Source: Maratus speciosus (Eukaryota > Arthropoda > Arachnida > Araneae > Salticidae). Taken from it: a stretch of 64,000 nt of DNA. The notes under the pieces are model-generated. The model had not been told where the DNA came from. It did not search any database and worked only from the letters and a program-made list of their open reading frames with translations. Made by a program: the position numbers and the translations under genes. The DNA is taken from positions 277,423,164-277,487,163 of the forward strand of contig OZ010799.1 of the NCBI GenBank assembly GCA_963932465.1, read 5' to 3'. Shown piece by piece: positions 54,924 through 64,000 of this stretch (position 1 is the stretch's first letter; each line of letters opens with the position of its first letter).

Positions 54924-56870
54924 TTTAATAACAAATCTATTCAAATAATTATTCTAGGGTTAATTCAATCGCATTCCAAATTTTGGATACAGGTAATGCA
55001 TATCTATAAAGACACAGTAATATATTTTTTTAAGTAATATTGTTAATTTTTCATAAAATTTTTATGTAAAAATCTTATGTAAATTTTCGTATCAAGATAA
55101 ATTATGTTTAATAACACAAGCATTTTTTTAAATGAACCATACCATTTGATTTTTTAATTCGACATCATATTAATTCCTCTATTGCTCGTAAGTTGAAATC
55201 ATAAAAAAGGGAAGATAATACATATGCAACGGTGAAAAATAAATTAAAGTGAAAGGCTATATTTATTTACTATTTTTCATTTTCCATTAAATTTATTGCA
55301 TCATGATTTTTTTTCTTTTTTTTATGCACCATGATGAACTTTCTGTGGTTGTTTTGATTCTCTGAAATTCGCTCAAAACATCCATTTTGACACCATTTTC
55401 TTAAATATATTTTTCTTTTACAGGAAAGAGAGAGAGAGAGAGATTATTCAATTAATTTTTATTTGAATAAGAATAACCGTAAAATGTACCCATTTAAGAA
55501 TGAAAATTATTTCATAAATGTGTCACAAAGTAGTAAGTTTTGTTGTGAGTATAGACTTGTTAAAAATTACGGAGGAAAAAACTGTAGAAGTAATAAGTGC
55601 TATTAAATGAATATAGCTGTATAAAAGAATCTTTGACTATATCCTTCCAAAAGATAGATCTAAATGCCTTAAAAATCGTTTTATATGTAATGTATTTTTT
55701 GGTTCTTGTAAGAAATAGCGGTGAGCTTTTTTCTTTGATTGTTTATACAGAATATGTTAATATATTCTGTAACAAATTAAAAAATACGACAGCTTATGAA
55801 TTAGCATTTTTCTTAAAGTTGTAATATTCAGATTTTTTCATTTAAAAATTTTAAGAGATGAACAGAAAATTTTCTATAGTTTTCAATTCACAAATCATGC
55901 TTCAAGTATAAACCTAGACATGCGATTATTTTTCCCACACGATGACAAAGCGTATTCGAACTGTTTAACTTTGTAAGGAGAAATTTGCTCGGGGCGATTG
56001 TTTGTTTGCACTTTCGCCCTTCTTGTCAGGGATACTTTTTATAGTCAGTCCATATGACCCCACGCAGCGCGCATAGTAATAGAAGCGGTTACGGTACAAT
56101 GATTTATAACAGCTTTTCTCGAATACAGTACTCTTGCATAATTCGTAAACAAAAATATTCCCGGAAACAGTATCGTTTAATCTGTTAATTTTCTGTGAAA
56201 GTCAAATATATATTTCAAATGTCTGAATATTTGTATTGTGTCAACCTGTCGTAATCGAGCGTATTAAAACCCCTAATCCCAAATTTCTTTCAAAAAATTC
56301 TATCAGAAATGTTTTTTTTTCTGTTAGGGACTGTGCATATATAAAACATTATCATTTTAGAGGGGAGGGGGGGGGGTCTGGCACATGATATCGTAAGATA
56401 TCTCTAGGGGGAGTAGGGGGTTGTCTTATGATATTGTTATCATTTTTGATACAACCAAAATTTCCTCTTTTTATTTGTAACTTTGTCTTTGCATCAAAAT
56501 AGTCTGTTTTTTTAGTCTTATATAGTCTTATGGAAATGCAAAGATATTATTAAAATCATTAAATGATTATAAATTATTTAATTCCAAAATTGTAGACTAC
56601 CCCAACGTTTGTCATTCCTTTTCTTCTGTCATGTGTACGCATATATAATACGCTTTTCGAGAAAGCATATGCGAAGTACGTTTAAAATAATACTTGTCTT
56701 TACTAGTAAATAAAAGAGAAAGAATGTTGTCGATCTGTTTTGTTGATAAGAAGATCTGTCTGCCGCCCCCTCCCCACGTGCAGGTGCAAGTGCAAAAAGA
56801 CATTATGACTGTTCAATGCATTATATAACAAAAATATATTATTAAATTCTTTTAAATAGTAACTATTTCT
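54924..56870. other. AT-rich non-coding part of H
   Basis: Contains an (AG)n tract (55424-55441), a G11 run (56367-56377) followed by two GATATC words, and frames (55597-55824, 56612-56803) without domains. No repeat partners noticed apart from a GATATCG and G-run motif shared with 57475-57540. Confidence 0.45.
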
Positions 56871-56875
56871 TTTAA

Positions 56876-57298
56876 GGCTATTCTCAAATCCAAACGGGCA
56901 ACTTTATGACATGTTTTAATTTATTTTTGTTCGGAAATGCAGGAAACTAGCAAATGCTGTTGTTCAGAAACTATGTAATCGAACTGCTTTTTCTGTTTCT
57001 TTTTTGGAAACGCAATAGATCTTTCAGAAAATAGTGTTAAAGTTGACGTTTTGAGCCGAAGTTCCTGAAGAAAGCAGAAAAAAATAGTAAGGGAAGGGAG
57101 AAAAACATCTTGTCACAAGGTGATCAAAATCGCTTATAACTTAATAGGTAATTTATTTATCAAAAAATAAAAAACACAGTTCGATTCCAAATCGCTTCCA
57201 TAGTCAGGTCTTCCATTTTTATATCTTTCCGTTAAAAAATAAATTTGTAAATGTGTCAAAACGTTTTGTGCTTGTTGAGCAGAGAGGGGAGAACAGCC
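56876..57298. mobile_element. TTAA-1 MITE, copy 4
   Basis: TTAA at 56872-56875 and 57299-57302. Inverted ends GGCTATTCTCAAATCC and (other strand) GGCTGTTCTCCC. Orientation opposite to copies 1 and 2. Confidence 0.85.
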
Positions 57299-57719
57299 TT
57301 AAGTGTTATTTGATATAAAGTTATTTCATATATAAAGGGATATTTTATTGACTTCACCTGAATCAATAAAGTATGCGAAAAATAAATATAACTACATCAC
57401 TCGAAACGAAAGGAAAAAAATTCGAAAAAAAAATTTTTTTTTTAGACATTGATAACGATATGATTATGTGTGTGTGGGGGGAAGGGGGGGGGTCGAGGAA
57501 CGGTAACGTGTGATATCGAAAGGGGGCGGAGGGGGTCCAAAACTAACAAAAAGTCGATAACTTTATATATGTATAGTCCATTATATGGATGTGTACGTTG
57601 GTAGTTAAAATTGATACGCGTTCAAAAAAAAATATGGACCAAGTCCGGTATAAAAACTAAAACTTCGGCCCAGACTGCACAAGAAATTTACTCCGCTAGG
57701 GCCGACCAAGCTCGATCCT

Positions 57720-58165
57720 GCTGAATATAGATTTTTACACCTATAATGTTAAAATTGTCTTGTACGAGAAGTCCTAACTAAAAATACTTATTTTATCTTT
57801 TTATTCTTCATTTTTTTTTAAAGTGAGCTGCGGACTTATTTTTTAAAAGCATCTGATTATAGGTGAATGTCATAATTATCATTAATATCGTTTATGCACA
57901 TTCTATGGCTTAGAGATAAAAAAAAAAAATTAAATTCTATACTATAAAAATCTTCTGAGACATAATGGCATAGGAAAGAAGAAAAATCCGTTATGGACAG
58001 GTTCCTCTATGAGCAGGTTCATCGTCTGTTGTAAATGCATTACACTATTTTCACAAGTATTGTTATCCTTATTTTAAATAGATCAACATTTTTGTTTTAT
58101 TTTGTTAAACACTGGATTCCGCCAGAGGCAGGTTCTTTTTCTGAGGTTTTACCGTATTTTAATTT
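57720..58165. repeat. Second copy of the 49290-49717 block
   Basis: See 49290-49717. It includes the TA-flanked relic 57942-58154, whose ends are CTATAAAAATCTTCTGAGAC and GGTTTTACCG. Confidence 0.7.
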
Positions 58166-58259
58166 TATTGCCTAGAAATGCATCTACCCATCTTAAAAAA
58201 TAATAAAAATAAATATACCAATTTTAATTGTGGAATAATAGAGATTTAAAAATACGTGC

Positions 58260-58296
<37 letters not shown>

Positions 58297-58974
58297 GGGC
58301 CGGGTTAAATTTTACTGATATTAATTAGCCGGTCCAATGATTTTCATATCAGCTGGATTGAAACTGCGACTGAAAATTTCTGCCTGTTCATACCTCAAGA
58401 AGAATGCAGTCCAGCCTCGACTTGGGCCGGAAAATAAATCCAGTTCCCGGCTCATCTCGGTCTGAAGCTCTAGAAAAAAGTACAGTAAATTCTGTCTAAG
58501 GCGGACTCCGTGTAAGCCGGAAATCTGTCTACCGCGGAAAAATTTTCAAGTTCCGGCGAACCTATAGAAAATAAAATTAATTCTTGCTGCATAAGACGGA
58601 ATCTGTCTAACGCGGAAACGGAAAGGGTTTTAAGGTCCCACCGAAACGAAAATTTCGAAGGCGGAAAAAGGGATATTTAAAAAATGAAAGGCCTTTCGTT
58701 TATAGAACTTTAAAAATGAAAGCCCTTTCGTTTATGGAACTTTAAAAGTGATATATATACATCAAATACTCAATCGCGAGCATAATAATTACATTTCATA
58801 ATACTTTGTAAAAAGTTAATTCATAAGAACAGAAACTGTTTAAATTTTAAGGAATTCTTGCTTTTGCCATTATTTCCTATATAAATTTGCATTTAAAAGT
58901 TATTGTTACTATTAGAATGCAATGCACCTTTATGAAAATATGTATTGTCTAAAGTACAATATATTATGCTTTAA

Positions 58975-59086
58975 GGTTGTTCTCAAATCCAAAAGGGCAA
59001 CTTTATGACATAAGTTTTAATTTATTTTTGTTCGGAAATGCATGAAACTAGCAGGTGTTGTTGTTCAGACACTATGTAATCGAGCC

Positions 59087-59123
<37 letters not shown>

Positions 59124-59414
59124 GCAAACGCAATAGATCTTTCAGAAAATAGAGTCAAAGTGGGCGTTTTGAACCGAATTTCCACGCGAAAGAAGAATAA
59201 CCATTCAAGAAAGGGTGAAAAATGTGTTTTTCACATGATCAAACTCGCTTATAACTCAATAGGTCATTTATTTATCAGAAAAATGAAAAAACAGTTCGAT
59301 TCCAAATCGCTTCCATGGTCAGGCTTTCCAATTTCATATCTTTCCATTAAAAAATGAATTTGCGAATGCGTCAAAACGTTTTTCGCTTGTTGAGCAGAGC
59401 AGTTGAAAACAATC
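58975..59414. mobile_element. TTAA-1 MITE, copy 5, with empty site in the window
   Basis: TTAA at 58971-58974 and 59415-59418. Inverted ends GGTTGTTCTCAA and GATTGTTTTCAA. The sister element at 41378-42222 has a single TTAA at the same position (about 41826-41829) followed by the same CGTTGTACTCAAATTC-like sequence, which proves insertion with TTAA duplication. Confidence 0.92.
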
Positions 59415-59480
59415 TTAAGGTTGTACTAAAATTCAAAATGATTCGCATTCAAAGTCACCGCTTTCTGTTTCTTTCCCGAA

Positions 59481-59505
59481 GTTTATTTATTTATTTATTT
59501 ATTTA

Positions 59506-59538
<33 letters not shown>
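59481..59538. repeat. (TTTA)n and (TG)n microsatellites
   Basis: About seven TTTA units directly followed by about fifteen TG units. Confidence 0.95.
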
Positions 59539-59539
<1 letters not shown>

Positions 59540-60009
59540 CGTGTAAACTTCAAATTTGTTTATATTTAAAAAAAAAAAATCGTGTTCAAACAATAACAAC
59601 AAAAAATACCGATAAATGTTTCGGTATAATAATAAATAAATGCAGTAAATGCAAATCAGACTTACGTGTCAGTGAAGAATGCATGGCTAAACTAAAGAAA
59701 AAACAAGGGTCGATAAAAGATTATTTTTTGATTCTTTAAACTAGTATGTGAAATATGATGTATGTTACATGTATCGGTTAAATTAAATTATTAGTAGTAA
59801 ATTTCAGAATTTAAGCAATTTCGTATTGGTAATAACTATTTTTATGTTTAAATAATGTTTATCGAAATTATTAATAACAATAAATTTAATAACAAGTCTG
59901 ATTTCATTAAAAGTTTTATTTTAAAGAAAGGTACGGAAAGTTACGAACGTAAAATATATATATATATACGATTTATGAATTACTTTTTTTTGGTGGGCGG
60001 TGGGAGAAG

Positions 60010-60050
<41 letters not shown>

Positions 60051-60439
60051 ATAAGACAGACTATTGTCTATCACGGAAATTTTTCTCCGTCCCGACCGAT
60101 TCCGGCTTAGACAGAGTTTACTGTAATCCCCAAACCAAGCTCGGACCTAGTGTCGGGAAGGAAAATTGGGCCGGACCCATGAAGACGACCCTTACATCGA
60201 ATAACCAAAAGATAAGTTCATAATTTCTTGTAAATTTGGACGATCAAATTCTAATATATAATATATTTAAAAAAAAAAAAAACGAGTTTTTAGTGAACTT
60301 CGTTCACTTTCATAGATGAGTTTGAGTTGAACGAGTTCATTTGTAAAATTTTGAATTTGAACGTGAACTTGACTCATTTTTGAGAAACTGAGTTTGAGTT
60401 TGAATTAGTTCGTTTTTTTCGTGAGCGTGCCCAACACTG

Positions 60440-60612
60440 GTTACAGCCTTCTGAATGGTCTGAAATTTTAAACATATAATTGCTGCAAAATTTTGTCGAT
60501 CCATTTGAAAGTTTATGAAAATCGGATGCATAGTTTAATTACAGGGACAGTCAATTTTTTTCTGTTACATTACGGGGAATGGGAAAAAAATTATTGCAAG
60601 TGCATTTTAGTG
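60440..60612. repeat. 171-bp unit of P resumed after H
   Basis: Starts with the second copy of the target duplication and matches the units at 47757-48099 (ATGGTCTGAAATTTTAAA, TTGCTGCAAAATTTTGTCGA). Confidence 0.9.
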
Positions 60613-60924
60613 ATGTTACAGACTATGCACTTATGAAGTGCAAAAAAAAATATACATTCAGTATAATATGGGGTGCAAAAAATAATTATAAAACTAGTTA
60701 TAGTACGAACGCACCTCATTTGCCACGTTTAACGAGCAATTTCCAACTTGTTTAGATTGTAAGACATTTTATATTAAATTCGTACATTGAAAGATATTTA
60801 CCGATGCATAACCTTGCGAAACCTATCTAGAACACCAATTTACACAAGTCTTTCAGAACAGTGAGGAGATTCTACTTTTAAAAAATTCAGATTTGACAAA
60901 AATTGCCCGTTGGCAATGTGTTAA

Positions 60925-61045
60925 GATAAGAACTTATTATAATGAGAATCTTTTCGTAACTCAAAGTAGATAGGTCGATCTTTTCATTTGTATATAATAA
61001 ATTAAAATATCGGTAGATCATTAAATTATTTATAATTATTTCCTT
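60925..61045. repeat. Satellite 2, last fragment
   Basis: ACTTATTATAATGAGAATCT, CGTAACTCAAAGTAGATA and TAAATTAAAATATCGGTA follow the monomer order. It marks the right edge of the disrupted array. Confidence 0.85.
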
Positions 61046-62830
61046 TTTAAGTTAAGGAAGGACCGAAGAACATTTTCCTGCCGATTTCCAAAATGTTAAG
61101 GTAAATTTGAAGAAATTCAAAAAAATTAAGGGAAGGATTTCTTTACAATTATTGTATTATATTGCATTACGTTATTGTTTTAGTTCTGTTATATTATTAT
61201 ATTGTATTGTTTCTCTTTATTTCTTATTATTTTCCATTATTTTTTTTTTAAATAAACATTTTCCCACACTTCTGAAAACATTGAAGTTTACATTGTCATT
61301 ACCTTATGTAATTTTCTTTTAAAATGATAACGACTTGAACGGCATAAAAGAGACTGAATGCTCGGGAGAAACATTTTACATAAACAAACAAAGCACATTT
61401 TTCTGCATAAAAGCTACGAATCCATCTTCCAAGGCCTTTGGTTCCATCTGCTTGATCATGAAAAAAAAATTCTCTTCTTGTTTGATTTTCGTTTTTAATT
61501 TTTCTTGTATGGTCGATCAAGGGTTTCTAACTTCCGAGATGGGTAAGCATTGTTGCACACCAAAAGGGCGAGGTTCTCTTTAGAAATAACGTGAATAGTT
61601 AGAAGCAAGCGAAAAGGTTCATGTTACTATATACTTAAGTAAAATCCTACATGATGCTTAAGTCCAGCGTTTCTCAACCATGTATCGTGGCACACAAGTG
61701 TGTCATGAGAGAACCCTAGGTGTGTCGCGACTAACCTTATAAAAACTAACCCTTCCTAAGCAAATAAAGCAACGTTTTCAGAACCGGAAAATTTAACAAG
61801 AATTTCACACTAGTTTCGACAGCATTCGAACTATTACATAATCTTGTCTATATTTGATTCTCTTAAACTTTATTATTACTTACTGTACTTTTTATTAAAA
61901 ACAGAAACAAATACTGTTATTTATAACAATTGCGATCTTAAGATCAAAATAATGTTACCCTGTAACAAAAAGAAAAAAAAAAATATGTTGACTCTAAAAA
62001 GATCTTTTTTTTATACTGTGACATAACATCTGTCACTCCCTTAACCAACCTGCCCTTACCAGATTTGTCCGACAGTTTGTTTTTCTTAACTGTGCTTATA
62101 TATCCTTAAACATCTTAACTTATTTATTTTAATATCCTTACTTAATTTCCTAAACTAGTAACTTTTTTTTTTACAATTTTACATTTTTTATTACCACCTT
62201 TCTCAAAAAGTAATTACATTTTTTTAAACTTTTATTTATAATAAAATCTTATTACGTAGTATCATGGAAGACGATAGTATTCCGAGTGACGCAGCCTTAA
62301 GACCAATCGTAAAATGCCGGAACTCCATATACACAGATAATTAGAGATCTAAAGAAACGCGAAAAGCCGCCCTTCAATAACTCAGCAAATATCGCTCATA
62401 TTGTTCTGATTTTTAAAAAACAGTGTTATATCTGCTGCCTAATCCTATTCTGAAATTTTTACAATTCTACGTGCAGTATTTTGAGATCTGTAAAGCCATT
62501 TTTAAAGCAATTTCGATCGTGTAAGTTTGCCTTTTTTCCCCCTCCGAAACGGCCTAGGCCTTTTTAAAAAAAATAATATATAATATGAATCTGTTTCAGA
62601 TGAAGCGAATAAGACTAACCTAGTATCTAGGAAAACTCTTATTTGTTATATAATCCGGATGAAAAATCGGAATATTTTACATCGCACATTACATGTTATT
62701 CTATGGGCTAGCAGACGAAAGGTTGGAAAGCGGTTTTAGGCGGTCTAGGTTACAGTTAAAACATCTGAATATAGGCAATAAATGTTTTTCTTTTAAACTA
62801 CAAAAGCAGTTTATTATGTGCTTTAAAATA

Positions 62831-62836
<6 letters not shown>
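61046..62836. other. AT-rich DNA with a hAT-like end at 61667
   Basis: No gene. CAGCGTTTCTCAACCATGTA at 61665-61684 followed by TGTGTCATGAGAGAACCCTA and GTGTGTCGCG looks like a Charlie-type hAT terminus; the opposite end was not found. Frames at 61107, 61299, 61335 and 61844 have no recognisable domains. Confidence 0.45.

Positions 62837-62862
<26 letters not shown>
62837..62862. repeat. (TA)n microsatellite
   Basis: Thirteen TA units. It is followed by AT-rich DNA and a T18 run near 62890. Confidence 0.95.
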
Positions 62863-62866
<4 letters not shown>

Positions 62867-63276
62867 TCAAATTTCTATTTATATTATCCTTTTTTTTTTT
62901 TTTTTTGTTATAAAGAAAATAATACGTTTTTAATATTTCACATTTCTACATTTGGTCGAAAAATATTTAGATTCATTTTTAAAAATGGGTAAATATTTTT
63001 TAATTATATGTATTCAATATAATTGTTATTTATATATATTTTTATCAAATTTCAAAGAAAAATTATTTTAAATTTCTTGCGTAGGTGTTTATGCATCCTT
63101 GAGCGTAGCTCTCGGTTGCGACCATTGCTTTGATTACATTCTTTCGACTGCAGTAGCAGTTTTCTGAGAATATTATTATTATACTTATTTCTCGGCGATT
63201 CTAATTTATATTTCTTTGTTTCAGCACTGTTCATAAGAACGTTTCATTTCAGGTACGGTTTTTTTTTTATATACTA

Positions 63277-64000
63277 GGGGGCTCGGCCCCCTACGAACCG
63301 CCGTTCAATCACCGCAGTCTCTAACAGCACGCTAATTTGATAGGCTTTAAAAAGATTTTGGAAGATGAAATTATAATTTAAAAAACAATGGCGATCTCCC
63401 TATAAACGGGTTTCTATTCATTTCTCTTTGATTGGGGAATTTTAAGGCAAAATCAGCTGCTGTTAAAAGATACAATGGCTGTTTTCGTCTTTGATTAAAT
63501 AAAATCTGTTAAACATTTCAAAATAAGCTAACATAAAATGGATTAAGTAAACAGAGTCTTTGTTTCCCGGTATTTTTTATCAAAGCGAAAAGAAAGTTCT
63601 TCTAAATAAAACATTTTAAATGTATCGTTTTGAATCTGACGTAATTTTCACCAAACTTTTCTTTCTCTTTTTAATACTCACGTGAAAATACTTTCGTTAG
63701 AAATTAAATATTATTTGCGCCGTCCCAATAAAAATAGTTGAAACGGTCATCTGAAAATATGAAATAAATGTCTTGCGCAATTTTTAAATTTAAACTGTTT
63801 TGCAATATTATTTTGTGTTCATTTTACGTAATAAGTGTAATGTGACGTAATTTCTCCTATTTCAGACTTCTAACGCATGTTAATGAATTTATTATTTTAC
63901 AATATCCTTTCTCTTCAGGTGTAAATATAGTTTTTATGAAGTAATTTTCAATAAGTTCCTGCTTTTTATACGTAATTATTTAATTCTAATTAGAAAGTTT
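63277..64000 (-). mobile_element. Helitron-like element, second copy, cut by the window end
   Basis: On the minus strand it ends GGGGGC-CGA-GCCCCC (63277-63291) then CTAG and T, exactly as at 26366-26384. Going right, the sequence is the reverse complement of 26365 down to about 25486 (GATCTCC/GGAGATC block, AATTTATTATTTTAC, AAGCAGGAACTTATT at the window edge). Identity is about 80-85% by eye, with the first hairpin of the 26.35-kb copy degraded here. The 5' part lies beyond 64000. Confidence 0.65.

Larger units (their letters stand above)
58483..60123. mobile_element. pogo-like element, longer copy, in H
   Basis: TA on both sides (58481-58482, 60124-60125). Same TIRs as 41378-42222 (CAGTAAATTCTGTCTAAGGC; other end GTCTAAGCCGGAATCGG against GTCTAAGGCGGAATCGG). 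It is longer through a TTAA MITE (58975-59414), microsatellites and a T38 run near 60011-60048. The frames at 59055 and 59855 are translations of poly-T and TIR sequence. Confidence 0.85.
48100..60439. mobile_element. Element H: hAT-like, perfect 8-bp duplication, in P
   Basis: The ends CAGTGTTGGGTATGAACGCG and (other strand) CAGTGTTGGGCACGCTCACG, with GTTACAGC duplicated exactly (48092-48099, 60440-60447). Within each end a GAACTTCGTTCACTTT block recurs (48130-48155, 60296-60312). CAGTGTTGGG plus an 8-bp target is a classic hAT terminus. The 12.3-kb length is mostly later insertions and duplications; no hAT transposase or zinc finger is readable. Confidence 0.9.
47551..60920. mobile_element. 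Element P: TTAA-inserted piggyBac-like element, split by H
   Basis: TTAA at 47547-47550 and 60921-60924. The left end CACATTCACGACGGGAAAC mirrors the right end (other strand) CACATTGCCAACGGGCAA. Satellite 2 sequence stops at the left TTAA and resumes at the right one. Without H the element is about 1.0 kb. It contains GTCCGTCTGTCCGTCCGTCC at about 47703 and 171-bp tandem units, and no transposase. The inverted sub-terminal motif GGTGCGTTCGTA (47657) and its complement (60698-60718) also occurs at about 11190. Confidence 0.75.

Noticed and set aside
59055..59357. 100-codon frame with poly-Phe
   Set aside because: Translation of a T38 tract plus the TTAA-1 MITE; the same MITE is closed in other copies.
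60001..60223. 122-codon frame across a poly-T tract
   Set aside because: Begins in AT-rich DNA, crosses a T38 run and ends in the pogo-like TIR; no conserved protein.

Overview
The window is A+T-rich (roughly 70%), repeat-saturated nuclear DNA of an invertebrate, most probably an arthropod and possibly an arachnid. The pointers are a Ty3/gypsy pol gene, a Penelope-like retroelement tail, a tRNA-derived SINE and remnants of two multi-copy protein families that I know mainly from arthropod genomes. The taxon is an inference. There are no operons, rRNA genes or CRISPR arrays, and no host gene can be called with confidence. Two short candidate host exons (1140-1220 and 23777-23905) are listed at low confidence. 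The only long intact reading frame is a 704-codon gypsy pol fragment on the minus strand (2112-4226), followed by a polypurine tract and a probable 3' LTR.

Layout. 1-6 kb: AT-rich flank, gypsy fragment, a duplicated 'GGCGC' repeat and a foldback element. 6.6-8.5 kb: tandem satellite (about 285-310 bp) split by a TTAA-flanked MITE. 8.9-10 kb: a very young foldback element. 12-15 kb: a tRNA-like relic and a 1.07-kb tandem duplication. 16 kb: a SINE with target-site duplication. 17.7-21.5 kb: MITEs, a tandem duplication and a three-copy foldback. 21.6-22.5 kb: Penelope-like GIY-YIG tail, a MITE and a possible hammerhead motif. 24.6-30 kb: a 5.4-kb imperfect inverted repeat holding a 261-bp tandem array and a Helitron-like element. 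30.3-32.4 kb: three small elements.

32.4-61 kb is the most striking part. A second satellite (270-330 bp monomers) has been expanded from a few kb to about 28 kb by insertions within insertions. The left stack is: satellite < A (34518-46941, TA target) < B (34528-45748, TTA target, about 1.08-kb terminal inverted repeats) < C (35140-38898, about 8-bp target duplication) in one TIR arm and D (40395-44783, perfect GATATAAT duplication) in the other. D in turn holds a pogo-like element and a hAT-like element that carries a TTAA MITE. The right stack is: satellite < P (47551-60920, TTAA) < H (48100-60439, hAT-like, perfect GTTACAGC duplication) < K (49720-52029, TTAA) < J (49870-51343, perfect TGACAGCA duplication) < a TTAA MITE. 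Most junctions can be checked inside the window, because an uninterrupted copy of the target, or a matched direct repeat, is present. B and C carry decayed coding sequence of two uncharacterised families, and D may carry a THAP zinc-finger relic. 61-64 kb: AT-rich DNA, a hAT-like end and a minus-strand copy of the Helitron-like element.

The genes do not form a pathway. The window is a stratigraphic record of successive transposition, mostly of non-autonomous DNA elements with TTAA, TA or 8-bp target preferences.
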